A stretch of 64,000 bases of DNA from Paraburkholderia sp. UYCP14C (GTDB taxonomy: Bacteria; Pseudomonadota; Gammaproteobacteria; Burkholderiales; Burkholderiaceae): positions 1 through 64,000 of the forward strand of contig NZ_SELS01000001.1 of NCBI RefSeq assembly GCF_004197395.1. Reading direction: 5' to 3'. Each line of letters starts with the position of its first letter. The first letter of the stretch is position 1. A program made the translations under genes and the position numbers. This document shows, piece after piece, positions 38,046 through 47,132 of this stretch. Under the pieces are notes generated by a model. It was not told the DNA's origin. It searched no databases and was given only the letters and a program-made list of their open reading frames with translations.

Positions 38046-39647
38046 TTACATCGCCTTCCGGAACGGCGCCCCCGAGTGCTCGCGCAACTCGTTGAACACG
38101 ATCTTCGGCCACGCCTTCTGCGCGACTTCGATCTCCGACACGTGCGAGGCCAGATAGGTCGGCGCATCGGACGCATCGAGCGCGATCCGCGCCGAGTACG
38201 AATCGGTGAAGCGGCGCAGTTCGGCCGCATCGTCGCAGGTCACCCAGCGCGACAGGCGGTAGCGCGCCGGCGCCATGCGAACGTCGACCTTGTACTCGGT
38301 CGACAGACGATGCGACACCACTTCGAACTGCAGCTGCCCGACCGCGCCGAGAATCATCAGACCGCCCGCTTCGGGACGGAACACCTGGATCGCGCCTTCC
38401 TCACCGAGCTGTTTCAGCGCTTCGCCGAGCTGCTTCGCGCGCATCGGATCGACCACTTCGACGGTCTGGAAAATTTCCGGCGCGAAGAACGGCAGGCCGA
38501 CGAACTGCAGCTGCTCGCCTTCGGTCAGCGTGTCGCCGAGACTCAGCGTGCCATGGTTCGGAATACCGATGATGTCGCCCGGATACGCCTCGCTCACCGT
38601 CTCGCGACGCTGCGACAGGAACGTGACCACGTTGTTCGCGCGGAACGTCTTGTTCGAGCGCGTGACCTTCACCGCCATGCCGCGCTCGAAACGTCCCGAG
38701 CACACGCGGATGAACGCGACGCGGTCGCGGTGCGCGAGGTCCATGTTCGCCTGCACCTTGAACACGACGCCGGTGAACTTCGGCTCTTCCGGCTGCACCG
38801 GGCGCTGCACGGTCATGCGCATCGACGGCGGCGGCGCGAGGTCGACCAGCGCGTCGAGAATTTCCTTCACGCCGAAGTTGTTGATCGCCGAGCCGAATAG
38901 CACCGGCGACTGCTGGCCGGCGAGGAACTGGTCGCGGTCGAACTCGTGCGTCGCGCCGCTGATCAGGTCGATTTCTTCCTTCGCCCGCACCCACGCGTGG
39001 CCGAAACGGCGCTCGCCTTCCTCGTTGCTGAGTGCCTGCAGCGTTTCGACCGCGCCGCCGGCCGTGTCCTGACCGGCACGGAATACGCGCACCTGATCGC
39101 GCTGGACGTCGTAGACGCCCTGGAAATCCTTGCCCATGCCGATCGGCCACGTGAACGGCACCGCCGCTACGCCAAGGTGCTGCTCGATTTCGTCGAGCAG
39201 GTCGAGCGGCTCGCGCACTTCGCGGTCGAGCTTGTTGATGAACGTGACGATCGGCGTCTTGCGGCTGCGGCAGACTTCGAGCAGCTTCAGCGTCTGCGCT
39301 TCGACGCCGTTCGCGCCGTCGATCACCATCACGGCTGCGTCGACCGCGGTCAGCACACGGTAGGTATCTTCGGAGAAGTCCTCGTGGCCCGGCGTGTCGA
39401 GCAGGTTGATCACGCATTCGCCGTACTCGAACTGCATCACCGAGCTCGCGACCGAAATGCCGCGCTGCTTTTCGATTTCCATCCAGTCGGACGTCGCGTA
39501 GCGGTTGCTCTTGCGGCCCTTCACGGTACCGGCGATCTGGATCGCGCCCGAGAACAGCAACAGCTTTTCGGTGAGCGTGGTTTTACCCGCGTCCGGGTGG
39601 GAAATGACCGCGAACGTGCGGCGGCGTTTGAGTTCGGAGACTGACAT
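38046..39647 (-). CDS. prfC: Peptide chain release factor 3
   Basis: 533 residues from ATG at 39647. RF3 is a translational GTPase that recycles RF1/RF2 from the ribosome. The GTPase motifs are G1 SHPDAGKTT (residues 16-24), the RGISVASSVMQFEY switch I region, G3 DTPGHEDFSEDTYR, and G4 FINKLDRE. The C-terminal domains match RF3 (VGQLQFEVVSHRLSTEYKVD). The length equals the usual 530 residues. The ribosome-binding site is weak. It is a single-gene unit in this window. Confidence 0.97.
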   Translation of the reverse strand: MSVSELKRRRTFAVISHPDAGKTTLTEKLLLFSGAIQIAGTVKGRKSNRYATSDWMEIEKQRGISVASSVMQFEYGECVINLLDTPGHEDFSEDTYRVLTAVDAAVMVIDGANGVEAQTLKLLEVCRSRKTPIVTFINKLDREVREPLDLLDEIEQHLGVAAVPFTWPIGMGKDFQGVYDVQRDQVRVFRAGQDTAGGAVETLQALSNEEGERRFGHAWVRAKEEIDLISGATHEFDRDQFLAGQQSPVLFGSAINNFGVKEILDALVDLAPPPSMRMTVQRPVQPEEPKFTGVVFKVQANMDLAHRDRVAFIRVCSGRFERGMAVKVTRSNKTFRANNVVTFLSQRRETVSEAYPGDIIGIPNHGTLSLGDTLTEGEQLQFVGLPFFAPEIFQTVEVVDPMRAKQLGEALKQLGEEGAIQVFRPEAGGLMILGAVGQLQFEVVSHRLSTEYKVDVRMAPARYRLSRWVTCDDAAELRRFTDSYSARIALDASDAPTYLASHVSEIEVAQKAWPKIVFNELREHSGAPFRKAM

Positions 39648-39998
39648 CGGGTCTGGCGGTCACGGAAAGGGGTTCGGGCGGTTCCCGGCGACCCTGGGCG
39701 GCCGGTATGCCGCGCGTGGCGCGGCGGCGTCGAGCTGCGGGAGTCGGGCGCGAGCCGGAATCGGCCGGCGCTCGCGCCGCGTTTCGAAAACGGGTGGCGA
39801 ACGGGTCACGACCCAACGTTCGACGATGCGGGAATCGCTGGCGCAAAAACGGCGCAAGGTGCGAATGATACACGCCTAGCGCGACGGCCGGGGGAAAGGG
39901 GTTCGGCGCCAGACGGTAGCGGTCTCCGCGCGGGCCGGGGGGAGCGGCCGCGCGATCGGGGCCGCGCGGCCGCGTGGAGGGGGAGAAAGCGGCCGGGG
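39648..39998. other. Intergenic region upstream of prfC with a GC-rich hairpin
   Basis: 351 bases. It includes a strong inverted repeat GCGGCCGCGC/GCGCGGCCGC at 39944-39953 and 39964-39973, just after the MFS stop. This may terminate the minus-strand MFS transcript, although there is no T-run. The rest contains the prfC promoter, which I cannot locate. Confidence 0.45.
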
Positions 39999-41378
39999 CT
40001 ATACCCCGCTCGCCTGATTCAACGTCAGATGGCGAGTTTCGGGCGCCCACGCGATCGACACGATCATGCCGAGCAGCAGCACCGCCGCGAGCACCATCAT
40101 CGTGATGTGAAACCCGAGGTGAACGATGCCGAGCGGCAGCAGGAACGTGCCGACCGCCGAGCCGAGCCGGCTGCACGCGATCGCGAGCCCGACGCCGCAC
40201 GCACGCACCTCGGTCGGGAAACACTCCGGCGGAAACACGCCGACCAGATTCGAGAACGCCGACATCGTCAGCGTGAAGACCGCGAACGCGACGATCATGC
40301 CGACGCTCGCCGACGCCGGCAGCAGACTCAGCACGATCAGCGACACACACGTCACCGCGAACGAGCCGATCAGGAACACGCGCCGCGGCAGCTTGATCGT
40401 GAGCCAGATGCCGATCAGCGCGCCGAGCACCAGAAAGCCATTGAGCAGGAAGTCCGCGCCCGAGTTCTCGCTCAGGTGGATCGCCTTCAGGATAGTCGGC
40501 AGGAACGTATAGATCGCGAAGTACGGAATCACGAGGCACACGAAGAACGCGCAGTTGAAGATCGTGCGGCGAATCAGGTCCGGTTTGAACAGGCGCATGA
40601 AGCCGCCGTGCGCCGCCGCGTGGCCGTCGCCGCCAAGGTCGAGCGTGACGTTCGCGCCGAAGTGCTTCGTGACGATCGCGCGCGCTTCCGCGATGCGGCC
40701 TTTGCCGTGCAGCCAGCGCGGCGACTCCGGCGTGCCCATGCGCAGGACCAGCACGCACAGCGCCGGCACGCCCGCCGACGCCAGCAGCCAGCGCCACGCA
40801 TCGGGCGACGCGTCGGCGTAATGCATACCAAGCACGTTCGCGATCACGTAGCCGACCGTCCATACCACGCTGAACGAGCCGAGCAGCGTGCCGCGATGCT
40901 TGCGCGGCGAGAATTCGGCAAGGATCGCGTGCCCGACCGCGAAATCGCCGCCCATGCCGAAGCCGATCAGCATTCGCAGCAGACACAGCTCCGCAGGCGA
41001 GCGCACATAAAACTGCGCAAACGCGGCCGCCGTGATGATCAGAAAGCTCAGCAGAAAAATCTTCTGACGTCCCAAACGATCCGACAGCCAGCCGAACACG
41101 AGGCTGCCGATAAAGATACCCAGCAGCGCGGAGCTGCCGACCATGCCCATCCAGAACGCGTCGAGCGGCATCTGCCGGTTCATCGATGCGAGCGCGTAGC
41201 CGATCGTGCCGAGCGCGAATCCCTCCGTGAAGTGCGCGCCGAACGTCAGGCCGGCGATCTTCACATGGAACGCGTTCAGCGGAACGTCGTCGAGAGATAT
41301 GGGTCGCTGCGCGGCGGGTGTCGCCGGCAGATGATGGCCGAGGCCGAGAGCGGCCACCTGTAGGTCCTGATTGCTCAC
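39999..41378 (-). CDS. MFS transporter of the Fae cluster
   Basis: 459 residues from a GTG at 41378, preceded by AGGAGA. Twelve membrane segments are expected. The major facilitator signature is GSLVFGWLSDRLGRQKIFLLSFL in the loop between helices 2 and 3, with PRWLHGKGRIAEA in the central loop and the repeated second-half motif PRRVFLIGSFA. It resembles the aromatic-acid/metabolite:H+ symporter and sugar-porter types; the substrate is unknown. It is the last gene of the minus-strand cluster fae-AKR-ALDH-MFS, with a 139-base gap after the ALDH stop, so it may be read from the same message. Confidence 0.9.
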   Translation of the reverse strand: MSNQDLQVAALGLGHHLPATPAAQRPISLDDVPLNAFHVKIAGLTFGAHFTEGFALGTIGYALASMNRQMPLDAFWMGMVGSSALLGIFIGSLVFGWLSDRLGRQKIFLLSFLIITAAAFAQFYVRSPAELCLLRMLIGFGMGGDFAVGHAILAEFSPRKHRGTLLGSFSVVWTVGYVIANVLGMHYADASPDAWRWLLASAGVPALCVLVLRMGTPESPRWLHGKGRIAEARAIVTKHFGANVTLDLGGDGHAAAHGGFMRLFKPDLIRRTIFNCAFFVCLVIPYFAIYTFLPTILKAIHLSENSGADFLLNGFLVLGALIGIWLTIKLPRRVFLIGSFAVTCVSLIVLSLLPASASVGMIVAFAVFTLTMSAFSNLVGVFPPECFPTEVRACGVGLAIACSRLGSAVGTFLLPLGIVHLGFHITMMVLAAVLLLGMIVSIAWAPETRHLTLNQASGV

Positions 41379-41517
41379 GCTGTCTCCTGTCGATCCGTGG
41401 CGCAACCGGCGTTCCCGGCCGCGTCCTCGTGGCTCGCGGCGGCTTCCGTCCGCGGCCCGTTATGCACATTCGCATCAGCCGCCGCCATGTGTAATCAGCC
41501 GCGGCACATCATGAAGC

Positions 41518-42963
41518 TCAACGCCCGAGCCCGCCCATCATCATGTATTTCAGCTCCATGTATTCGTCGAGGCCATACTTCGAGCCTTCGCGTCCAAGCC
41601 CCGATTGCTTGACACCGCCGAACGGCGCGACCTCGGTCGACAGGATCCCTTCGTTGATGCCGACCATGCCGCTCTCCAGCGCTTCGCCGACGCGCCAGGC
41701 GCGCGCGAGATCACGCGTGTAAAAGTACGCTGAGAGGCCGAAGGGCGTGTCGTTGGCCGCGTCGATCGCTTCCTGTTCGCTGCTGAACCGGAAGCACGCG
41801 GCGACCGGGCCGAAAGTTTCCTCGCTCGCGATCAGCATCGAACTCGACGCATCCGCGAGCACGGTCGGCTCGTAAAACGTGCCGCCGAGCGCATGCGGCT
41901 TGCCGCCGGTCAGCACTCGCGCGCCCTTGTGCAACGCATCGGCGACGTGCGCTTCGACCTTCCTGAAAGCCGCGTGATTGATGAGCGGCCCCTGCTCGAC
42001 CTCATCGCGCAGCGCATTGCCGACGCGCAGCTTGCGCACCGCCTGAGTCAGCGCCGAAGTGAACGCATCGTAGACGCCGTCCTGCACGTAGAAGCGGTTC
42101 ACGCACACGCAGGTCTGCCCGGTGTTGCGAAACTTCGACGCCAGCGCGCCCTGCACCGCCGCGTCGATATCGGCGTCGTCGAACACGATGAACGGTGCGT
42201 TGCCGCCGAGTTCGAGCGACAGCTTCTTGAGCGTATCGGCCGATTGCCGGGCGAGCAGTTTGCCGACGCGCGTCGAGCCCGTGAACGAGAGCTTGCGCAC
42301 CACCTGCGATTCCGTGAGCGCGCCGCCGATCGCAACCGCGTCGCCCGACACGATGTTGAACACGCCCGCCGGAATGCCCGCGCGCTCGGCGAGCACCGCG
42401 AGCGCGAACGCGGACAGCGGCGTCTCTTCCGACGGCTTCAGCACCATCGTGCAGCCGGCCGCAAGTGCGGGGCCGGCCTTGCGCGTGATCATCGCGAGCG
42501 GGAAATTCCACGGCGTGATTGCCGCGACCACGCCGACCGGCTCGCGCGTCACGACGATCTTCGCGTTCGGGTTGGGGCTCGGAATCACGTCGCCGTACGC
42601 GCGCTTCGCTTCTTCCGCGAACCACTCGAAAAAACTCGCCGCGTAGCCGACTTCGCCGCGCGCTTCGGCAAGCGGCTTGCCTTGCTCGAGCGTCAACAGT
42701 TCGGCGAGTGCTTCGCGATGGTCGAGCATCAGTTCGCCCCAACGCTTGACACGCGCGCCGCGCTCCTTCGCGCTCAGCGCGCGCCAGGCCGGGAACGCGC
42801 GCGATGCGGCGGCGACCGCCTGCGCGGCTTCGGCCGCGCCGCCTTTCGCGACGTCGGCGATCACGTCGCCGGTGGCGGGGTTGAGTACCGCGTAGGTATT
42901 GCCGCCCGCTGCGTCATACCATTCGCCGCCGATGTAATGCCCGGTACGCAAAAATTCGTTCAT
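41518..42963 (-). CDS. gabD: NAD(P)-dependent succinate-semialdehyde-type dehydrogenase
   Basis: 481 residues from ATG at 42963, with GGAGA upstream. The aldehyde dehydrogenase fold is of the GabD class: TPWNFPLAMITRKAGPALAAGCTMVLKPSEETPLSA, SLELGGNAPFIVFDDADID (general-base Glu) and NTGQTCVCVNRFYV, with catalytic Cys285 and a nearby Cys287. The C-terminus has GGVKQSGLGREGSKYGLDEYMELKYM. The start codon overlaps the stop of the upstream aldo/keto reductase gene (ATGA), so the two are translationally coupled. Sequence says succinate semialdehyde dehydrogenase; the cluster with fae suggests another aldehyde may be the natural substrate. Confidence 0.9.
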   Translation of the reverse strand: MNEFLRTGHYIGGEWYDAAGGNTYAVLNPATGDVIADVAKGGAAEAAQAVAAASRAFPAWRALSAKERGARVKRWGELMLDHREALAELLTLEQGKPLAEARGEVGYAASFFEWFAEEAKRAYGDVIPSPNPNAKIVVTREPVGVVAAITPWNFPLAMITRKAGPALAAGCTMVLKPSEETPLSAFALAVLAERAGIPAGVFNIVSGDAVAIGGALTESQVVRKLSFTGSTRVGKLLARQSADTLKKLSLELGGNAPFIVFDDADIDAAVQGALASKFRNTGQTCVCVNRFYVQDGVYDAFTSALTQAVRKLRVGNALRDEVEQGPLINHAAFRKVEAHVADALHKGARVLTGGKPHALGGTFYEPTVLADASSSMLIASEETFGPVAACFRFSSEQEAIDAANDTPFGLSAYFYTRDLARAWRVGEALESGMVGINEGILSTEVAPFGGVKQSGLGREGSKYGLDEYMELKYMMMGGLGR

Positions 42964-43997
42964 GCGGCTTTCTCCAGTGTGTCGGCGAACGTGCCTTGCG
43001 CGGGCCGCGGCTCGCGCGCGATCCGTCGTCCGGCGGTGTAGTCGTTGATCAGATCGCAGGGCGTGTAGTTGCGCTCTAGTTCGAACAGCTCGTCGTCGGT
43101 GAGCGTCATGCCGAGCGCGGCGCGCGCGCTGTCGAACTGCGCGGGCGTGTCCGCGCCGACCAGCATGCTCGCGACGCCGCGATGATTGAGCACCCACGCC
43201 TGCGCGATCTGCGCGGCCGACACGCCGCGCCGCGCCGCCACCCGTGCGACCGACGCCGCGATCTCGCGCGAGGCGCGATCGCCGTACATCTGCGCGGTGA
43301 AGAAATCGGTCTGGTTACGCGTCGAATTCGGCTCGCAGGTGAGAAGCCCGCGCGCGAGCGGACTGAACACCGATACGCCGATGCCCTGATCCGCGCAGTA
43401 CGGAATCATTTCGCGCTCTTCCTCGCGATACGCGAGATTCAACTGCAACTGCATGTTGACGGGCTTGTGCCAGCCGTTGCGCTCGCACACCTGCATGATC
43501 TTCGCGAGCTGCCACGTGTACATGGTCGACACGCCGAGATAGCGTGCCTTGCCCGCGCGCACGATATCGTTCATCGCGCCCATCGTTTCCTCGACCGGCG
43601 TGTTGACGTCGAAGAAGTGCAGCATATAGATGTCGACGTAGTCCATGCCGAGCCGCGTGAGCGAACCATCGATGCCGTCCATGATGTGCTTGCGCGAATG
43701 GCCGCCGGCGTTCTGATACGCGCCCATGTCGTAGCCGACCTTGGTCGTCACGACGATTTCCTCGCGGCGCGCGACGCGCTTCAGGATGCGGCCCACCACC
43801 TCCTCGCCGACACCGGTCGAATAGAAGTCGGCGAGGTCGATGAAGTTGACGCCGGCATCGAGCGCATGACGCACGATCGGCTCGCTTTGCGCTTCGTCGA
43901 AGATCCACGGCTTCCATTGCGGCGTGCCCATGTTCATCGTGCCGAGGCACAAACGCGAAACCTTCAGGCCGGACTGGCCGAGGGGAATGTATTCCAT
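42960..43997 (-). CDS. Aldo/keto reductase of the Fae cluster
   Basis: 345 residues from ATG at 43997, with GGAGA eight bases upstream. It begins MEYIPLGQSGLKVSRLCLGTMNMG. The catalytic tetrad region includes GVNFIDLADFYSTGVGEE (Asp, Tyr), IVVTTKVGYDMG (Lys) and DIYMLHFFDVNTPVEETM (His). It resembles the YajO/Tas-like AKR12 subgroup acting on small aldehydes. Its TGA stop overlaps the ATG of the ALDH gene. It lies 25 bases downstream of fae. An aldehyde-interconverting role is inferred from the cluster. Confidence 0.92.
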   Translation of the reverse strand: MEYIPLGQSGLKVSRLCLGTMNMGTPQWKPWIFDEAQSEPIVRHALDAGVNFIDLADFYSTGVGEEVVGRILKRVARREEIVVTTKVGYDMGAYQNAGGHSRKHIMDGIDGSLTRLGMDYVDIYMLHFFDVNTPVEETMGAMNDIVRAGKARYLGVSTMYTWQLAKIMQVCERNGWHKPVNMQLQLNLAYREEEREMIPYCADQGIGVSVFSPLARGLLTCEPNSTRNQTDFFTAQMYGDRASREIAASVARVAARRGVSAAQIAQAWVLNHRGVASMLVGADTPAQFDSARAALGMTLTDDELFELERNYTPCDLINDYTAGRRIAREPRPAQGTFADTLEKAA

Positions 43998-44022
43998 GCT
44001 GGGTGTCTCCGGTTAGTCGCGC

Positions 44023-44547
44023 TCAGCGCTGATTCGGCGTGTAGAACGGATTCGACACCTCGCGCGCGGCGGCGAACACCTGGTCGCGATGCGGCAGACC
44101 CTTCATCGCCGCGAGAATCGCGTTTTTGCACGCGCGGTAGTTGTTCTCGAAGACGGCGTCGAGATCGTCGGTGGCCGGATTGACCCAGTTCGCCGACACC
44201 ACGACCCAATCGTTCTCCGCTTCGGGCGGCAGCGTGCCGTTCTCCAGCGATTCGGCAACCGCCTTCGCGATGCCGGCCTGCGATGCGCCCCAGGTCGCGT
44301 TGCCGTGGAAGTCGCTCGCGATCTGCGCCTTGTTCACGTACAGCGTGAGCGGCTTGGTCGGCACGCCCGGACGCGCGATCACCACGAACGGCGCGTGACC
44401 CGCCGAAGGGGTCGCGAGCGCGGTCGCGAATGCCTGCCCCGCCGGCCCGTTGCGCGGGCCGACCAGCACGTTGATGTGCGCGAGATTGACGCCGGGCCCT
44501 TCGAAGCCTTCGCCGATAAAGAGAGTTGTGTCCGTCGATACGCTCAT
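44023..44547 (-). CDS. fae: Formaldehyde-activating enzyme
   Basis: 174 residues from ATG at 44547, with GGAAAG five bases upstream. Fae condenses formaldehyde with tetrahydromethanopterin. The family core is visible: GEGFEGPGVNLAHINVLVGP with the proposed general-acid His24, NGPAGQAFATALATPSAGH, an FVVIARPGVPTKPLTLYVNKAQI block, and a C-terminal helix VFENNYRACKNAILAAMKGLP. It is the first gene of a minus-strand cluster with AKR, ALDH and MFS genes. No tetrahydromethanopterin-pathway genes (mtd, mch, fhc) are in the window. It could be a paralogue acting on another aldehyde or C1 donor. Confidence 0.92.
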   Translation of the reverse strand: MSVSTDTTLFIGEGFEGPGVNLAHINVLVGPRNGPAGQAFATALATPSAGHAPFVVIARPGVPTKPLTLYVNKAQIASDFHGNATWGASQAGIAKAVAESLENGTLPPEAENDWVVVSANWVNPATDDLDAVFENNYRACKNAILAAMKGLPHRDQVFAAAREVSNPFYTPNQR

Positions 44548-45146
44548 GGTCTTTCCGTCGGTTTGAGTGGATGACCGATTGTGGCGCCGGCGTTTCGCGA
44601 CCCTGTATCGATGAGTTCTGAGCCCGGGTATGAGGCGAACTCAACTCCGGGTTTGCCCCGAGCGGCGGTGCGAGCGTGAGTGCGCCGCGCATCCGTGCGG
44701 CGAAAGGTGAGCGTTTTCGGGACTTGCGGCGGCCAGTCGCGATGCGCGGCCAAAGGTGAGGATCGCGAAGCGCATGCGCGCACCTGCTATGGCGCGCGCA
44801 GCGCGAACACGATGGGTGGAAAAACGGCGCTCAAGCTTCGCAGCGCTGCGGGCACGCTCCGGCTCGCCGCCTGGAAACGCCCGCCAGCAAAGGCTGGCGC
44901 GGGTTTGCAGCGAGCGGTGCACAGCGGCGCGACACGGCCGCGAGCGCTACGCGTGGCGGTGCGCCGCGCGACAAAGCCTGGCTTACCGAAGTATCCCGCG
45001 AACTTCGAATGCATCGGCGAATCTGGCTGCACACGTTCAGGTGTCACGCAAAGGTGAGCGTTTTCGGGACCTTCGCAACGGTGCGGAACGAATCAAACTA
45101 CGCATCACTTCAGAGAACACGGATGCACCGGCATCCACGACGAAGC
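44548..45146. other. Intergenic repeat region between fae and hns
   Basis: 599 bases. The motif AAAGGTGAGCGTTTTCGGGA occurs twice in direct orientation, 347 bases apart (44703 and 45050). A shortened copy AAAGGTGAGGATCGCG is at 44752, and a looser cousin AAAGGTGAGGGAATCCGGGA is at 51433. Overlapping open frames on both strands (for example 44680-45057 plus, 44787-45047 minus) have no ribosome-binding site and low-complexity Arg/Ala composition, so I do not call genes. It probably represents a dispersed genomic repeat. Confidence 0.55.
44703..45070 (+). repeat. Direct repeat AAAGGTGAGCGTTTTCGGGA, two copies
   Basis: Identical 20-base copies at 44703-44722 and 45050-45069, both followed by C, with a partial third copy at 44752. 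The flanks differ (CTTGCGGC versus CTTCGCAA), so this is a short motif duplicated in cis rather than a long recent duplication. Confidence 0.85.
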
Positions 45147-45446
45147 TCAACCTTCGATCAGAAACCGCTCGCGGTTCTTGCCAACCAGCCAGGCCGGCGA
45201 GCGCCCACGGCCGCTCCATGTTTCGCCGGTCTTCGGATTGCGGTACTTGGCGACCGACGTCGTCGACGACTTGCGGCGCGGCTTCGGCGACGCGCTCGTG
45301 AAGCCGAGTTCTTCGGCGGTCAGGTCGTATTCGGCAATCTTCTGCCTGATATCCTCGATGGCTTGCGCGACTTCTTTCTCGCGCGCGGCTGCGACTTCCT
45401 TGTGGAGCTTTTCGAGCTGCGCAGTCAACTGTTTGTAAGAGGCCAT
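45147..45446 (-). CDS. H-NS family nucleoid-associated protein (Bv3F type)
   Basis: 99 residues from ATG at 45446, with AGGGGGAA upstream. The N-terminal coiled coil mediates oligomerisation (YKQLTAQLEKLHKEVAAAREKEVAQAIEDI). A Lys/Arg-Ser-Thr linker follows (KPRRKSSTTSVAKYRNP), and the C-terminal DNA-binding motif KTGETWSGRGRSPAWLVG carries the GRGRxPxW core that binds AT-rich minor grooves. H-NS proteins silence AT-rich and horizontally acquired DNA. Burkholderiaceae carry many paralogues of this size. It lies alone, next to the short dispersed repeats. Confidence 0.95.
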   Translation of the reverse strand: MASYKQLTAQLEKLHKEVAAAREKEVAQAIEDIRQKIAEYDLTAEELGFTSASPKPRRKSSTTSVAKYRNPKTGETWSGRGRSPAWLVGKNRERFLIEG

Positions 45447-45570
45447 GCCGGCGTTCCCCCTCGGTTGGACGCACTGCGATGAATCGCAATGAATGGTTCG
45501 CGCACACTATCAGACGAAAAAATCACAGGATAGTGAATCGCGCGGCCGAGCGCATGCACGGCGGCCGGGC

Positions 45571-46770
45571 TCAATCGTCGATCGCATCGTAGACGCGGCG
45601 TTCGAAGTCGATGGCCATCGGGAAGGGGTCGATCGAGCGGCGCTGGATCAGCATCAGGCCGATCATGTTCTCGACCGGATCGGCGAACCAGCTCGTGCCG
45701 TATGCGCCGGGCCAGCCGAACGAGCCTGGCGAGCGATAGCCGAGCGGCAATTGCTGCGCCGGATCGTCGACGATCGACAGGCCGAGGCCGAAGCCCTGCC
45801 CCGCCCAGATCACGTGACCGAAGGCGGGCAGGCGGCGCTGGTCGCGGCTCAGGAAATTGCTGCGCATCAGGTCGACCGAGCGATGCGACAGCAGCCGCGT
45901 GTCGCCGACGCGGCCGCGCCCGAGCAGCAGTTGCGCGAATTGCAGATAGTCCCCGGCGGTTGAGACCAGCCCGCCGCCGCCGCTCTGAAAGCGCCGCGGA
46001 TTGGCCCAGCGGCTCGCCGCCGCATGATCCTCGACCACGCGACGCCGCGAACCCGGATCGATGTTGTACGCGGTAGCGAGGCGCCCAAGCTGCGCGTCGG
46101 GCACCCAGAACGCGGTGTCGCGCATACCGAGCGGCTCGAAAATGCGCGTGCGGAAAAACTCGCCGAGCGGCATGCCGCTCACGCGTTCGATCAGCACGCC
46201 GAGCACGTCGGTCGCCACGCCGTAGTGCCAGCGCGAGCCCGGCTGAAACATCAGCGGCAGTGCGGCGATGCGCGCGAGCCACGCGCTGTTGCCGCCGCTC
46301 GCCTCGAAACCGTTGAACGCGGCGGCGTAGGCTTCGGCGAGCGGCCCCGTCGCAGTGAAGTGATACGCGAAGCCCGCGCGATGCGTGAGCAGGTCGAGCA
46401 CCGTGATCGGCGCGCGGCTCGGATCGGTCTGGTCAAGCGGGCCGGTCGGGTCGCGCAGCACGCGCGGCGCCGCCAGCTCGGGTAGCCATGACGAAATGGG
46501 CGCATCGAGCGAGAGGCGGTCTTCCTCGATCAGCATCATGATCGCGGCGCTCGTCACCGGCTTCGTCATCGACGCGATGCGAAACAGCGTGTCGCGCTCC
46601 ATCGGCAATTGCGCGGCTTCGTCGCGTAGGCCCAGCGGTTCGAAATAGCCGATTTCGCCGCGCCGCCAGACGAGCGATACCACCCCCGCCACCTCGCCCC
46701 GCTCCACGTAGCCCTGCATCGCGTTGGTCAACGTCGAAAGCCGGGTCGCGGCAAGTCCTGCTATCTGCAT
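45571..46770 (-). CDS. Serine hydrolase, beta-lactamase/esterase family
   Basis: 399 residues from ATG at 46770, with AGGA seven bases before it; upstream frame overlaps a noncoding leader. The class-C-like fold has SxxK as SMTK (Ser67, Lys70) and the Tyr motif WHYGVATDVLG (Tyr183). The C-terminal half has PGSFGWPGAYGTSWFADP. The absence of a signal peptide suggests a cytoplasmic esterase/peptidase of the EstB type rather than a secreted beta-lactamase; activity is unknown. It is on the same strand as hns, with 124 bases between them. Confidence 0.92.
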   Translation of the reverse strand: MQIAGLAATRLSTLTNAMQGYVERGEVAGVVSLVWRRGEIGYFEPLGLRDEAAQLPMERDTLFRIASMTKPVTSAAIMMLIEEDRLSLDAPISSWLPELAAPRVLRDPTGPLDQTDPSRAPITVLDLLTHRAGFAYHFTATGPLAEAYAAAFNGFEASGGNSAWLARIAALPLMFQPGSRWHYGVATDVLGVLIERVSGMPLGEFFRTRIFEPLGMRDTAFWVPDAQLGRLATAYNIDPGSRRRVVEDHAAASRWANPRRFQSGGGGLVSTAGDYLQFAQLLLGRGRVGDTRLLSHRSVDLMRSNFLSRDQRRLPAFGHVIWAGQGFGLGLSIVDDPAQQLPLGYRSPGSFGWPGAYGTSWFADPVENMIGLMLIQRRSIDPFPMAIDFERRVYDAIDD

Positions 46771-46928
46771 GTTCGTCCTGGGTCGGTGAAAGAAAACGTG
46801 CGTGCGCCTCGCGGGCCGCTCGCCCATGTCGCTTTGGCGATTAGACCGAAGATAAAACTTGTCCGGCGAAAACGCACACGACGGATTTCCCGATTGGCGA
46901 TTCCGATTGACGGACACAGTGACGACAT

Positions 46929-47132
46929 TCAGGCTTTCTGTCGCTTTTCCAGTGCGCAAAGCGCGGCATCGAGGCGTTTGACGCGGGTTGCCTGCGCTGG
47001 CACGAGTACCGCACCGGAAACGTGCTCGAGGCGATTGCGCCAGTAAGACAGCGGAATACGGTCTTGTGCGGAAATATGGGAAATTATCTGCTCTAGATGC
47101 TCGATGTCTTTTTCGAGTTGCTGATGATTCAT
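46929..47132 (-). CDS. Small helical protein, 67 residues
   Basis: ATG at 47132, with a strong GGGGAAAG site upstream. The product (MNHQQLEKDIEHLEQIISHI, then RIPLSYWRNRLEHVSGAVLVPAQATRVKRLD) is predicted all-helical and cytoplasmic, with a heptad-like N-terminus. I do not recognise a family. The gene ends 158 bases before the serine hydrolase gene on the same strand. The strong ribosome-binding site and protein-like composition support it being real. Confidence 0.72.
   Translation of the reverse strand: MNHQQLEKDIEHLEQIISHISAQDRIPLSYWRNRLEHVSGAVLVPAQATRVKRLDAALCALEKRQKA

Noticed and set aside
43964-44692. 242-codon minus-strand frame over fae
   Set aside because: It overlaps fae in another frame; fae has the family motifs and a ribosome-binding site.
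44680-45057. Open frames of 86-125 codons on both strands between fae and hns
   Set aside because: They are mutually overlapping, start without ribosome-binding sites, and lie in repeat-like DNA.
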